From Nitrosomonas oligotropha (GTDB taxonomy: Bacteria > Pseudomonadota > Gammaproteobacteria > Burkholderiales > Nitrosomonadaceae), in NCBI RefSeq assembly GCF_900106555.1, contig NZ_FNOE01000021.1, positions 1-49,168 of the forward strand: a stretch of DNA of 49,168 bases. Direction: 5' to 3'. The first letter of the stretch is position 1. Each line of letters starts with the position of its first letter. Of the stretch, positions 8,201 through 15,048 are shown one piece after another. Below the pieces are notes generated by a model. It was not told the origin of the DNA. It saw nothing but the letters and a program-made list of their open reading frames with translations, and searched no databases. A program made the translations under genes and the position numbers.

Positions 8201-9547
8201 ATGTCCATAGAAATCAAAGAAAAACCCAAGTTTGCTGTCGCGGCGGCGGTTCAATTGCCGAATGTCAGCGATATCGAGTTCGAGTCGTCGCTGGCCGAGT
8301 TGCGCGAACTTGCAAAGACACTGGGTTACACAGTCGTCAACACGTTCGTGCAAAAGCGCGCCAGCTTCGACACGACCGCGTACCTGGGCGTTGGCAAACG
8401 CGAGGAAATCCGCTGCTACGTGAACAACGATTCTGGATCGGATGAGCCTGAGGAAATAGCCATCCGTCCTGATGACCACGACATCAGCGCTCTCCTGGTC
8501 GATCACGAAATCTCACCGTCGCAGGCGCGTAACCTTGAAAACGAGGTCGGTTGCGAAGTGATGGACCGCACCATGGTCATTCTTGAAATTTTTCACCGCA
8601 ATGCCCGCTCACGTGCGGCGCGTGCCCAGGTGGAAATCGCGCGTCTCGGTTATATGGCACCGCGCCTGCGCGAAGCCGCCAAACTTGCCGGACCGCAAGG
8701 GCGGCAACGCAGCGGTACCGGCGGGCGGGGCGCAGGCGAATCGCACACCGAATTGGACCGGCGCAAGATCCGAGACCGTATTGCCGAATTGCAACAGGAA
8801 ATTGTCGCACTGGAAGCCGAACGCAAGATCCAGCGCGCGCGGCGGCAAGAGCGCCAGGGACTCGCCAGCGTCGCGCTGGTTGGTTATACCAATGCCGGTA
8901 AATCCACTTTGATGCGGGCGCTCACCGGCAGCGAGGTGTTGGTTGCCAACAAACTCTTCGCTACGCTCGATACCACGGTGCGGGCGCTCTACCCGGAAAG
9001 CGTGCCGCGCGTGCTCGTCAGCGATACGGTCGGCTTCATCAAAAACCTGCCGCACGGGTTGGTCGCTTCGTTCAAATCCACGCTGGACGAAGCGCTCGAT
9101 GCATCCTTGCTGCTCCACGTCATCGATGCCAGCGACCCCGGATTTGAGCGCCAACTCGCGGTTACTCAACACGTGCTTGAAGAAATCGGCGCACATGACG
9201 TGCCGCGTATCCGCGTATTCAACAAGATCGACCATGTTGGCGATGCAATGGCGCAAGCCGAATGCGAAACTACCTTACGCGCCCGTTATCCGGACTGCGT
9301 CGTGATGAGCGCGCGCCGTGCCGATGATGTTGCGAGATTGCGCCAGAAAATCGTCGAGTTTTTTCAGCAGAATCTGGTTGAAGCCGAGCTTTTCCTGCCT
9401 TGGTCGGCGCAGCAGCTACGCGGCGCGATCTACACGAATTGCCAGGTACTGGCGGAGCATTCGGACAATGAAGGCACTTTTTTCCGGGTTCGCAGCGAAT
9501 CCGCCACCATCGAGAGTCTGCGCGAGCAATTTAGCCGCGCATCATGA
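8201..9547 (+). CDS. hflX: Ribosome-associated GTPase HflX
   Basis: HflX (448 aa) binds the 50S subunit and splits stalled ribosomes using GTP. The N-terminal domain (about 1-150) is followed by the conserved Arg/Gly-rich linker (RLGYMAPRLREAAKLAG, GRQRSGTGGRGAGES) and a coiled-coil lead into the G domain: G1 GYTNAGKST (228-236), G3 DTVGF (275-279), G4 NKID (near 348). I choose the ATG at 8201 (MSIEIKEK); a TTG eight codons upstream is in frame, and neither has a strong ribosome site. It stands alone here rather than beside hfq, so it may be a second hflX copy. It converges with the regulator at 9612. Confidence 0.93.
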   Translation: MSIEIKEKPKFAVAAAVQLPNVSDIEFESSLAELRELAKTLGYTVVNTFVQKRASFDTTAYLGVGKREEIRCYVNNDSGSDEPEEIAIRPDDHDISALLVDHEISPSQARNLENEVGCEVMDRTMVILEIFHRNARSRAARAQVEIARLGYMAPRLREAAKLAGPQGRQRSGTGGRGAGESHTELDRRKIRDRIAELQQEIVALEAERKIQRARRQERQGLASVALVGYTNAGKSTLMRALTGSEVLVANKLFATLDTTVRALYPESVPRVLVSDTVGFIKNLPHGLVASFKSTLDEALDASLLLHVIDASDPGFERQLAVTQHVLEEIGAHDVPRIRVFNKIDHVGDAMAQAECETTLRARYPDCVVMSARRADDVARLRQKIVEFFQQNLVEAELFLPWSAQQLRGAIYTNCQVLAEHSDNEGTFFRVRSESATIESLREQFSRAS

Positions 9548-9611
9548 GTTCAGCATCTTCTGCAATCCCGTAACAGGAAAGCCATGGATTTTTATTGTCT
9601 GGCCGAGCCGC

Positions 9612-10229
9612 TTATTCGCTCAACTCACTTTCGCGTGCAATGCGCGCGAGATCCAGCAAATTATTGGCGCCAGTCTTTTGCATGATCTTGGATTTGTGGA
9701 TTTCTACCGTGCGATAGCTGATGCCCAGATAAGAACCGATTTCTTTATTGGAATGTCCTTGCACCGCGAGGAGCATGACTTCCCGTTCACGCCGGGTGAG
9801 CTTTGTCAGGCATGTGGTTATTTCCCGGTTTTGCGTGGCGTCACTCAATCGTTTTTTGGCTTCGGTAAACGCAGCACGCACGCAAATTAAGAGTTTCTCC
9901 CGGATCACCGGTTTGGTCAGGAAATCGATCGCACCGCCTTTGATCGCCCTGACACTCATGGGAATGTCGCCATGCCCGGTAAGAAAAATGACCGGCAGCA
10001 AAATCTTGCGCCAAGCCAGTTCTTCCTGGAGCTGCAAACCGTCCATGCCGGGCATTTTCACGTCAATGATGACGCAGCCGAAAAAATTCGGCTGATAAGC
10101 ATTCAGAAAAGTTTTTGCGTTCTCGAAGGATTGCACGTGCATGCCGGCCTGTTCGATCATCAGCGTAAGAGAATCGCGCACGGCTGCATCGTCATCTACG
10201 ATAAAAACGGTGGGTTCCTGCATGATCAT
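9612..10229 (-). CDS. FixJ-type response regulator
   Basis: A 205-residue regulator with an N-terminal receiver (IVDDD acidic pocket, phospho-acceptor Asp56 in IIDVKMPG, conserved Lys in FLTKPV) and a C-terminal LuxR/NarL HTH (TRREREVMLLAVQGHSNKEI, then YRTVEIHKSKIM). This is the FixJ/TodT/StyR group, which activates transcription when phosphorylated by a partner PAS kinase. Its ATG overlaps the kinase stop by four bases (ATGA), so the two are translated together. The likely target is the TAAGGG-N4-CCCTTA inverted repeat at 11809 and its copies. It is the only intact regulator of the two modules: the second one is a remnant. Confidence 0.9.
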   Translation of the reverse strand: MIMQEPTVFIVDDDAAVRDSLTLMIEQAGMHVQSFENAKTFLNAYQPNFFGCVIIDVKMPGMDGLQLQEELAWRKILLPVIFLTGHGDIPMSVRAIKGGAIDFLTKPVIREKLLICVRAAFTEAKKRLSDATQNREITTCLTKLTRREREVMLLAVQGHSNKEIGSYLGISYRTVEIHKSKIMQKTGANNLLDLARIARESELSE

Positions 10230-11722
10230 GGTCCAAAAGGGAGGGTGAAATGGAATTTTGCGCCTGTTTTTGCATCGGAATCAACCCAGAGTTGACCACC
10301 GTTGTCCTCGATCAACGCGCGGCTAATCGAGAGCCCCATGCCGATACCGGATGGCTTGGTGGTAAAAAAAGGCTCAAATATGCGCTTTGCTACCACTTGA
10401 TCAAATCCAGGGCCGTTATCCTGCACGATCACAACCGCGACATCCTCATCATTGACAGTTTGCACCGTGGTGGTGATCGTCAGAATCGGGAAATCTATGT
10501 TGCGCATCGCTTCGATAGCATTTCTGAAGAGATTGACCAGGACTTTTTGTATCTGCGTGCGATTACACTGAACAGCGGGGAGATTCTGCTGCAAATGCAA
10601 TATCGGATGAAATCTTCCGTAGCCGTCATTGTATACAATGCTCAGCGCGCCATGAATGACATCGGTCAGATTCGACCGTTCGGTCATCAATTCGCCTTTT
10701 TGCAGAAAAGCCAGCAGTTCGTGCAAGCTGCGTCCGGCCCGCTGGGCTTGTGCCACGCAACCTTCCAACGCGCGCTTTAAATTGTCCGCGCTGAAGCTGT
10801 CGTTTTGCAGTGCGTGCAGTACTACCTCGCTATAGGCGGAGATTGCCGCCAGCGGTTGATTGAGTTCATGCGCGATTGCGGAAGCCGTGCGTGCCGCCAC
10901 TTGCTGCTTGAGAATGTTTTCGGTTTCATTACGGTGTACTTGCAGTTTTTTCTGGATATTTCTCTGCTCTGTAACGTCGCGGGTAACGCCTATCAAGCGG
11001 TGCGGGTACCCGGCTTCAAAATATACCCGGCCCCTTGCGGATATCCAGCGTTCAACGCCATTAATGGGATTGATAATGCGGTACTGCGCTTTGAATTCGC
11101 CATTGCTGTTGGGATCCATCGCTTTATCGATAGCCGCTTGCCGCGCCTCACGATCTTCCGGATGTATTGCGGCTACGAATTCTTCGTAACTGACGGTTTT
11201 CTCGGAATGCTTGCCCCAAAGCTTGCGCATCTGCCTGTCCCAATAAATGATATTGCGCTTGAAGTCGTAGTCAAAAATGCTCAAGCCGGCTGCTTGCTTG
11301 GCCAAACGCAGGCGTTCCTCGCTGGAACGTAGCGCATCTTCAGTATCGAGACGCCGGTTAGCGATCGTGAATAGGATAAGGATGAACAGTTGTTGTCCCG
11401 TTTTTATGGGGCTGAGACTGATATCCAGCAATATTTCTTTGCCATCGCGGTTTAATGCGATCAATTCATTGCCAACGCTCATGGAGCGCTTTACCGGCCG
11501 GTTCAAGAACAGCCGTTGATAGTAGCGGTACTGTTTGCGATAGCGGGGTGCGATCAGCATTTCGATGGCCAATCCTTTCATCTCATCCGCGCTGTAACCC
11601 AGCAGTTGTTGTGCTGTCGGATTGGCCAGGACGATATGTCCCGTGTTCTCAGTCAACAGCATCGCATCCGCCGCTGCATCGAACACTGTCCGGAAATTTA
11701 AGTTTTTCACTGCGCTATTCAC
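10226..11722 (-). CDS. Soluble PAS-PAS histidine kinase, FixL-like
   Basis: A 498-residue cytoplasmic kinase without membrane spans. PAS 1 covers about 8-120 and PAS 2 with a PAC block about 130-255; then comes a HisKA domain with the phospho-acceptor His285 in AIAHELNQPLAAIS, and an HATPase domain (VNLFRNAIEAM; DNGPGF; TTKPSGIGMGLSIS). The HELNQPL signature is that of the FixL/TodS group. In PAS 1 the region matching the haem-binding helix of FixL reads PRYRKQYRYYQ with no His, so classical haem oxygen sensing is unlikely. It starts at GTG 11722 behind AGGA, divergent from the sbt operon. The ligand is unknown; a carbon- or redox-related signal is a guess from context. Confidence 0.88.
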   Translation of the reverse strand: MNSAVKNLNFRTVFDAAADAMLLTENTGHIVLANPTAQQLLGYSADEMKGLAIEMLIAPRYRKQYRYYQRLFLNRPVKRSMSVGNELIALNRDGKEILLDISLSPIKTGQQLFILILFTIANRRLDTEDALRSSEERLRLAKQAAGLSIFDYDFKRNIIYWDRQMRKLWGKHSEKTVSYEEFVAAIHPEDREARQAAIDKAMDPNSNGEFKAQYRIINPINGVERWISARGRVYFEAGYPHRLIGVTRDVTEQRNIQKKLQVHRNETENILKQQVAARTASAIAHELNQPLAAISAYSEVVLHALQNDSFSADNLKRALEGCVAQAQRAGRSLHELLAFLQKGELMTERSNLTDVIHGALSIVYNDGYGRFHPILHLQQNLPAVQCNRTQIQKVLVNLFRNAIEAMRNIDFPILTITTTVQTVNDEDVAVVIVQDNGPGFDQVVAKRIFEPFFTTKPSGIGMGLSISRALIEDNGGQLWVDSDAKTGAKFHFTLPFGP

Positions 11723-11808
11723 ATTGTTTTCCTGCTGTTGAATTCGAGTGCGTACCGCAGTAAAGCTTACGATAAAAACCTGTAATTTTCTATCAATTTA
11801 TTGATATG

Positions 11809-11824
11809 TAAGGGGTTGCCCTTA
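11809..11824. promoter_or_regulatory. TAAGGG-GTTG-CCCTTA inverted repeat, copy 1
   Basis: A perfect 6+4+6 inverted repeat, extended to 7 bp by flanking G and C, between the divergent kinase gene and the sbt operon. The same motif, also followed by CGTGT, occurs at 16627 between the paralogous kinase and its porin, and in worn form at 14084 before the porin pseudogene. The placement fits an operator for the FixJ-type regulator, whose family binds TAAG...CTTA-like sites. Confidence 0.7.
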
Positions 11825-11896
11825 CGTGTCAGCACGAATATTGCCCCCTGTTTTTCTCTTGTAGGATTTGCCAGGTAGGAAATATGACGCGAGTTT

Positions 11897-11948
11897 GCCC
11901 ACCATTTCGTTCCGTTTGCATTGCTTAAGTTTGCTGGTGGGCTTTTTT
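11897..11948 (+). terminator. Terminator-like hairpin in the sbt leader
   Basis: GCCCACCA (11897-11904) and TGGTGGGC (11935-11942) pair perfectly and are followed at once by TTTTTT. The hairpin points toward the sbt operon and lies between the operator (11809) and the first ATG (12044). It therefore acts either as an attenuator in the operon leader or as the end of a short transcript of about 70-100 nt starting near 11850. Confidence 0.65.
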
Positions 11949-12043
11949 CAAGCGTGCGGATTGTTGGAGGCCTTAACCGCGTTCAGCGGCGCGTTGTTTT
12001 CACTACATGATATTAAAACCCTTTAACTGTTTGGAGAAACGAA

Positions 12044-12217
12044 ATGAGTAGAAAAATAATAGCTTACGGACTTGTTCTGGCTACGCTATCCCTATTGCCT
12101 GGCCAAATATTCGCTGCCGGGCAGGTGCAGGCGAGTTGTAAAGAGAGTACGGTCAAAGCTAAAACAAGTGCCGATACGACACTCCCCGATGTAACACGTA
12201 GAGTCTCCCTCGTTTAA
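12044..12217 (+). CDS. 57-residue exported protein, first gene of sbt operon
   Basis: Preceded by TTGGAGAAACGAA (good ribosome site). The protein has a clear Sec signal peptide (MSRKIIAYGLVLATLSLLPG, cleavage probably after IFAA) and leaves about 32 mature residues, polar and with one Cys (QASCKES). It ends 28 bp before sbtA on the same strand, so the two are very likely cotranscribed. No family is recognised. A periplasmic helper of the transporter is possible, but nothing in the sequence shows a function. The ribosome site, signal peptide and spacing make it a credible gene. Confidence 0.7.
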   Translation: MSRKIIAYGLVLATLSLLPGQIFAAGQVQASCKESTVKAKTSADTTLPDVTRRVSLV

Positions 12218-12245
12218 TAATTATTCGTATAAGAGGAGTGTAACC

Positions 12246-13238
12246 ATGTCTCTGTCTAGTCTTCTCGTACCGGCGATACTTTTTTTCGCGCTAGGTATGT
12301 TTGCTTGCCTCATCAAATCGGATCTGAAATTTCCGCCCGATATGCACAAGATGATCGTCATTTATTTGCTGATCGGTATCGGACTTCATGGCGGCAAAGC
12401 TCTTGCAGGATCTGATATGGGATCCGCGCTTCCCGCCGTATGGGCGGCGCTTGCATTTGGTTGCGGATTGCCCATTGTGGCTTATATTATTTTGCGGGCG
12501 CTGGGAAAAATCGATCCGCTCAATGCCGCAGCCATTTCCGCGCACTATGGTTCGGTGAGCGCAGGAACCTATATGACGGCAGTTGCGTTCCTGGGGGGCA
12601 TCGGCGTGACGTATGAAGCCTATCCCGTGATCATGCTGGCGATCATGGAATCACCCGCGATCATGATCGGTTTGGTGCTGGCCGGCTATTCCCGGAAAAT
12701 TTTGGGTGGAGCCACCAAAGCCGACAAAGGAATGTATAAACATCTGATCATCGAAGCTTTTACCAACGGTAGTATTCTGCTGCTGTTCGGTTCGATGGCG
12801 ATCGGCTGGGTAGTTTCCGATCCTAGCTACAAGAAAATTGAACCATTCTTTGAACTCATCTTTATGGGGGCGCTGTGTATATTCCTGTGCGATATGGGGA
12901 TGGAAGCCGGGAAAAGGCTATCGGAATTTAAAACCGTCGGTGTTTTTCTGGTCTGTTTCGGTATTGCGATGCCATTGATTGGTGCGGTATGCGGATTGTT
13001 CGTCGGTCACTTTCTCTTAGGATACTCAATCGGTGGTATCACGCTGGTAACCGTACTCGCAGCCAGTTGCTCCTATATCGCGGTACCGCCGGCTATGCGT
13101 CTTGCGATTCCGGAGGCGAATCCATCGTTTTATCTGACGCTGTCGCTCGGGGTGACTTTCCCATTCAACGTGGTGGTCGGTATTCCTATGTACTATGCGG
13201 CTGCCCAGTACTTGCACGAGACTTATTATCCGTGGTGA
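12246..13238 (+). CDS. sbtA: SbtA-type sodium-dependent bicarbonate transporter
   Basis: A 330-residue inner-membrane permease with about ten spans in two inverted halves, each with small-residue turns (HYGSVSAGTYMTAVAF; SCSYIAVPPAMRLAIPEANP). The HYGSVSAGTY and SYIAVPPAMR blocks are those of SbtA, the Na+/HCO3- symporter known from cyanobacteria. AGAGGAG sits just before the ATG. It lies downstream of a small exported protein and upstream of a PII-like gene, the usual SbtA-SbtB pairing. In an autotroph using RubisCO such a pump would raise cytoplasmic inorganic carbon; carbon assimilation genes are not in the window. Control by the divergent PAS kinase/FixJ pair is inferred from the operator. 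Confidence 0.88.
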   Translation: MSLSSLLVPAILFFALGMFACLIKSDLKFPPDMHKMIVIYLLIGIGLHGGKALAGSDMGSALPAVWAALAFGCGLPIVAYIILRALGKIDPLNAAAISAHYGSVSAGTYMTAVAFLGGIGVTYEAYPVIMLAIMESPAIMIGLVLAGYSRKILGGATKADKGMYKHLIIEAFTNGSILLLFGSMAIGWVVSDPSYKKIEPFFELIFMGALCIFLCDMGMEAGKRLSEFKTVGVFLVCFGIAMPLIGAVCGLFVGHFLLGYSIGGITLVTVLAASCSYIAVPPAMRLAIPEANPSFYLTLSLGVTFPFNVVVGIPMYYAAAQYLHETYYPW

Positions 13239-13293
13239 TGGATATTTCCGCGGCTGGTTTGGTTACGCATGATTGAAAGCATATTGGGTATGG

Positions 13294-13321
13294 GGCAGCG
13301 ATGCGATGATAAATCGCTGCC
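13294..13321 (+). promoter_or_regulatory. Hairpin between sbtA and sbtB
   Basis: GGCAGCGAT and ATCGCTGCC form a perfect 9-bp stem 56 bp after sbtA, without a T-run. It probably stabilises the sbtA message or partly separates its expression from sbtB. A second weaker stem, ACTCAGG/CCTGAGT, is at 13386-13431. Confidence 0.5.
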
Positions 13322-13460
13322 TTCCACGACGCGGAATGTTTCCATCAAAAAAAGTACCGGCTGGAATGTATCAGTGATTGAAATGACTCAGGATAGCCTC
13401 AGGAACTGATCTTAATGTGCTGAGCCTGAGTATAACGACATAAACAATTTTGGGAGAGAA

Positions 13461-13793
13461 ATGATGGTGTTAAGACCAGATATTTTAGTGACGATGAAGC
13501 GCATCGAGATCGTCATTGACGAAAAGTCACTGGATGATATGCTGAGGCTGCTTCGGGATGCCGATGTGCGTGGCTACACAGTCATCAAGAAGGCGGGAGG
13601 GTTGGGTTCAACCGGTGAGCGCAACCCGGATGATTATGTGTTGGAAGAGCATAATGCGGTGATGGTTCTTGCCTGTGAAGAGGACCAAGCAGAGAAGGTC
13701 ATCATGACGCTTCAACCGAAACTAAAAGATTTCGGCGGCATGTGCCTGATTTCCGATTGCCAATGGGTGATAGGGCCGGCAGCTTCATTTTAA
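13461..13793 (+). CDS. PII-like protein, SbtB-type partner of SbtA
   Basis: A 110-residue PII-superfamily protein with a ferredoxin-like core (KRIEIVIDEKSLDDMLRLL) and a T-loop region (KKAGGLGSTGERNPDDYVLEEHN). SbtB proteins are trimers that bind adenine nucleotides and hold SbtA closed. The C-terminal Cys-containing redox loop of some cyanobacterial SbtB proteins is absent; this one ends SDCQWVIGPAASF. GGGAGAG supports the ATG at 13461, giving an 11-residue extension before the usual MKRIEI start. The 222-bp gap after sbtA contains hairpins, so the level of cotranscription is uncertain. A terminator follows at 13841. Confidence 0.82.
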   Translation: MMVLRPDILVTMKRIEIVIDEKSLDDMLRLLRDADVRGYTVIKKAGGLGSTGERNPDDYVLEEHNAVMVLACEEDQAEKVIMTLQPKLKDFGGMCLISDCQWVIGPAASF

Positions 13794-13840
13794 CCGGATC
13801 ACTATCACCTCCTGCGCGGGTAGTCCTTGCGCACCAAACA

Positions 13841-13868
13841 GAATCCCGGTTGTGATCAGCCGGGATTC
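13841..13868 (+). terminator. Terminator after sbtB-like gene
   Basis: GAATCCCGG and CCGGGATTC form a perfect 9-bp stem, followed by TTCATTC. It is 48 bp after the stop codon and closes the sbt unit. The downstream T-run is short, so efficiency may be moderate. Confidence 0.6.
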
Positions 13869-13872
13869 TTCA

Positions 13873-14208
13873 TTCACGCATTCCAATCATGTCCTGTAAT
13901 TTTAAAAAAACCGCGCAATTAATCGCTAAGGTGCAGTGTTGATCGGCTGCTGCACCTGGCCGAATGACAGATTTCAAACTGGCTAGCGCGCTTGTCCGCA
14001 ACGTCTTTCGTATATTCGCACCGTGCTGGATGTTGATCTTCGTTTCATCGCTATCACGCCTGAGTACCCAACCCTAAAGCGTATAAGGGTTTGCGCTTAA
14101 GTGCTCGCACAGATTTTTCAACCTGTTGTTCTCACGTAGTATTCAAAACAGCTGAATAGATTAAATCGCCGTTTTACTCGAGAAAACTACTAGAGGAGGT
14201 ATAACAAC
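13873..14208. other. Upstream region of porin pseudogene
   Basis: No gene is seen. The stretch holds the degenerate operator copy at 14084-14099 and, just before the pseudogene ATG, the strong ribosome site AGAGGAGGT (14192-14200). The arrangement matches that in front of the intact porin, where the operator is at a similar distance (116 bp versus 110 bp) from the ATG. Confidence 0.5.
14084..14099. promoter_or_regulatory. TAAGGG-TTTG-CGCTTA inverted repeat, degenerate copy
   Basis: One mismatch breaks the symmetry relative to copies at 11809 and 16627. It is 110 bp before the porin pseudogene ATG. Its presence here supports a shared operator that was duplicated together with the porin. Confidence 0.55.
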
Positions 14209-14849
14209 ATGGCCTGGAAAAATGTTATGGTTACTTGTTGGATGGTTTTTTTCATTATTGGGTGTTTTTTATGGAGCCCGCACTTATTTGCGGTGGAAGC
14301 GGAAAAAGCGAAGGCAGGCAAGACAAAGAAACCATTCGCTGTCGTTCAAAACAAAACTGTGTCCGCCAATCTGTGTCCGCCAATGGGGCCAATGGTGCGC
14401 CTTGCAGCGTGCTGGAAACACACGGGCATACGCGCTTTGACTTCGATAATCTGACATTCGAAGTCGGCCGTTTCATGATGGACTTGGGTGAAGCCCGCCT
14501 GGTAGGAGAACACCGTTGGGGTACTTTATCACCTGCGTTTGATGGTTTGCACTTCATGATGGGCAATACGGATCAAAAATGGAGTCTGCGCGTATTTGGC
14601 GCCCGTCCGGTACAGCGTGACCCGATATCGCTGAATTGGAACACTCCCGAAACCTACTTCTCCGATGCTTACGTTACCAATCGCGATTTGCGCTGGGTTA
14701 ACTTCGATCCGCAGTGGAGTTACATGAAACGGGTGAGCTTCGACTTTGGTTATAGCCATTTATTCAAGGGTGATTACTTCGATAAGGTTCCATTCAGCCC
14801 AGGCATGAAGGACACTAATTACGGTTACACCATGGTGACTTCTTCCTGA
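14209..14849 (+). pseudogene. Decayed porin paralogue with internal deletions
   Basis: A shortened copy of the porin at 16758. It keeps the ribosome site and signal peptide (MAWKNVMVTCWMVFF...), but a 14-bp tandem duplication (14357-14384) shifts the frame, so translation from the ATG stops at 14454. Downstream, the porin frame continues to 14849. Compared with the intact gene it lacks 339 bp (equivalent to 16976-17314) and 525 bp (17567-18091); both losses are exact multiples of three. The last codons are replaced: the intact end YTMVTFKF, with its terminal Phe outer-membrane signal, here reads YTMVTSS because the gene is fused to the remnant of a response regulator. No functional porin is expected. 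Confidence 0.85.
14357..14384 (+). repeat. 14-bp tandem duplication causing the frameshift
   Basis: CTGTGTCCGCCAAT occurs twice in direct succession (14357-14370, 14371-14384). Removing one copy restores the porin frame (KTVSANGANGAP, matching KTLPPNGKNGAP of the intact paralogue). It is a simple slippage-type duplication. Confidence 0.9.
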
Positions 14850-15048
14850 AGCAAATCGTCCATTCCGGATATTTTCACGTCAATGATGATACAACCGGAA
14901 AAATCCGCCCTGTAAGCATTCAGAAAGGTTTTTACATTCTCGAAGGATTGCACGGGAATACCGGCTTGTTCGATCATCAGTGTGAGGGAAGCGCGCCCGG
15001 CTGCATATCGTCATCTACGATAAGAACGGTGAGTTCCTGCATGATCAT
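14841..15048 (-). pseudogene. Remnant of FixJ-type response regulator
   Basis: The minus strand aligns with the first 70 or so codons of the intact regulator at 10229: MIMQEL-TVLIVDDD, then QAGIPVQSFENVKTFLNAY and CIIIDVKISGMD in shifting frames. Next to the acidic pocket two bases are inserted (GACGATATGCAG versus GACGATGCAG) and one is lost shortly after. The rest of the receiver and the whole DNA-binding domain are missing; the break point is the junction with the porin pseudogene. The ATGA overlap with the adjacent kinase is still visible. The kinase at 15045 has therefore lost its cognate partner. Confidence 0.85.

Noticed and set aside
8609..9256. 215-codon minus-strand ORF in hflX
   Set aside because: Antisense of the conserved G domain; no family character.
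11791..11804. ATCAATTTATTGAT as an FNR box
   Set aside because: The half-sites are in reverse order; it is only an AT-rich palindrome.
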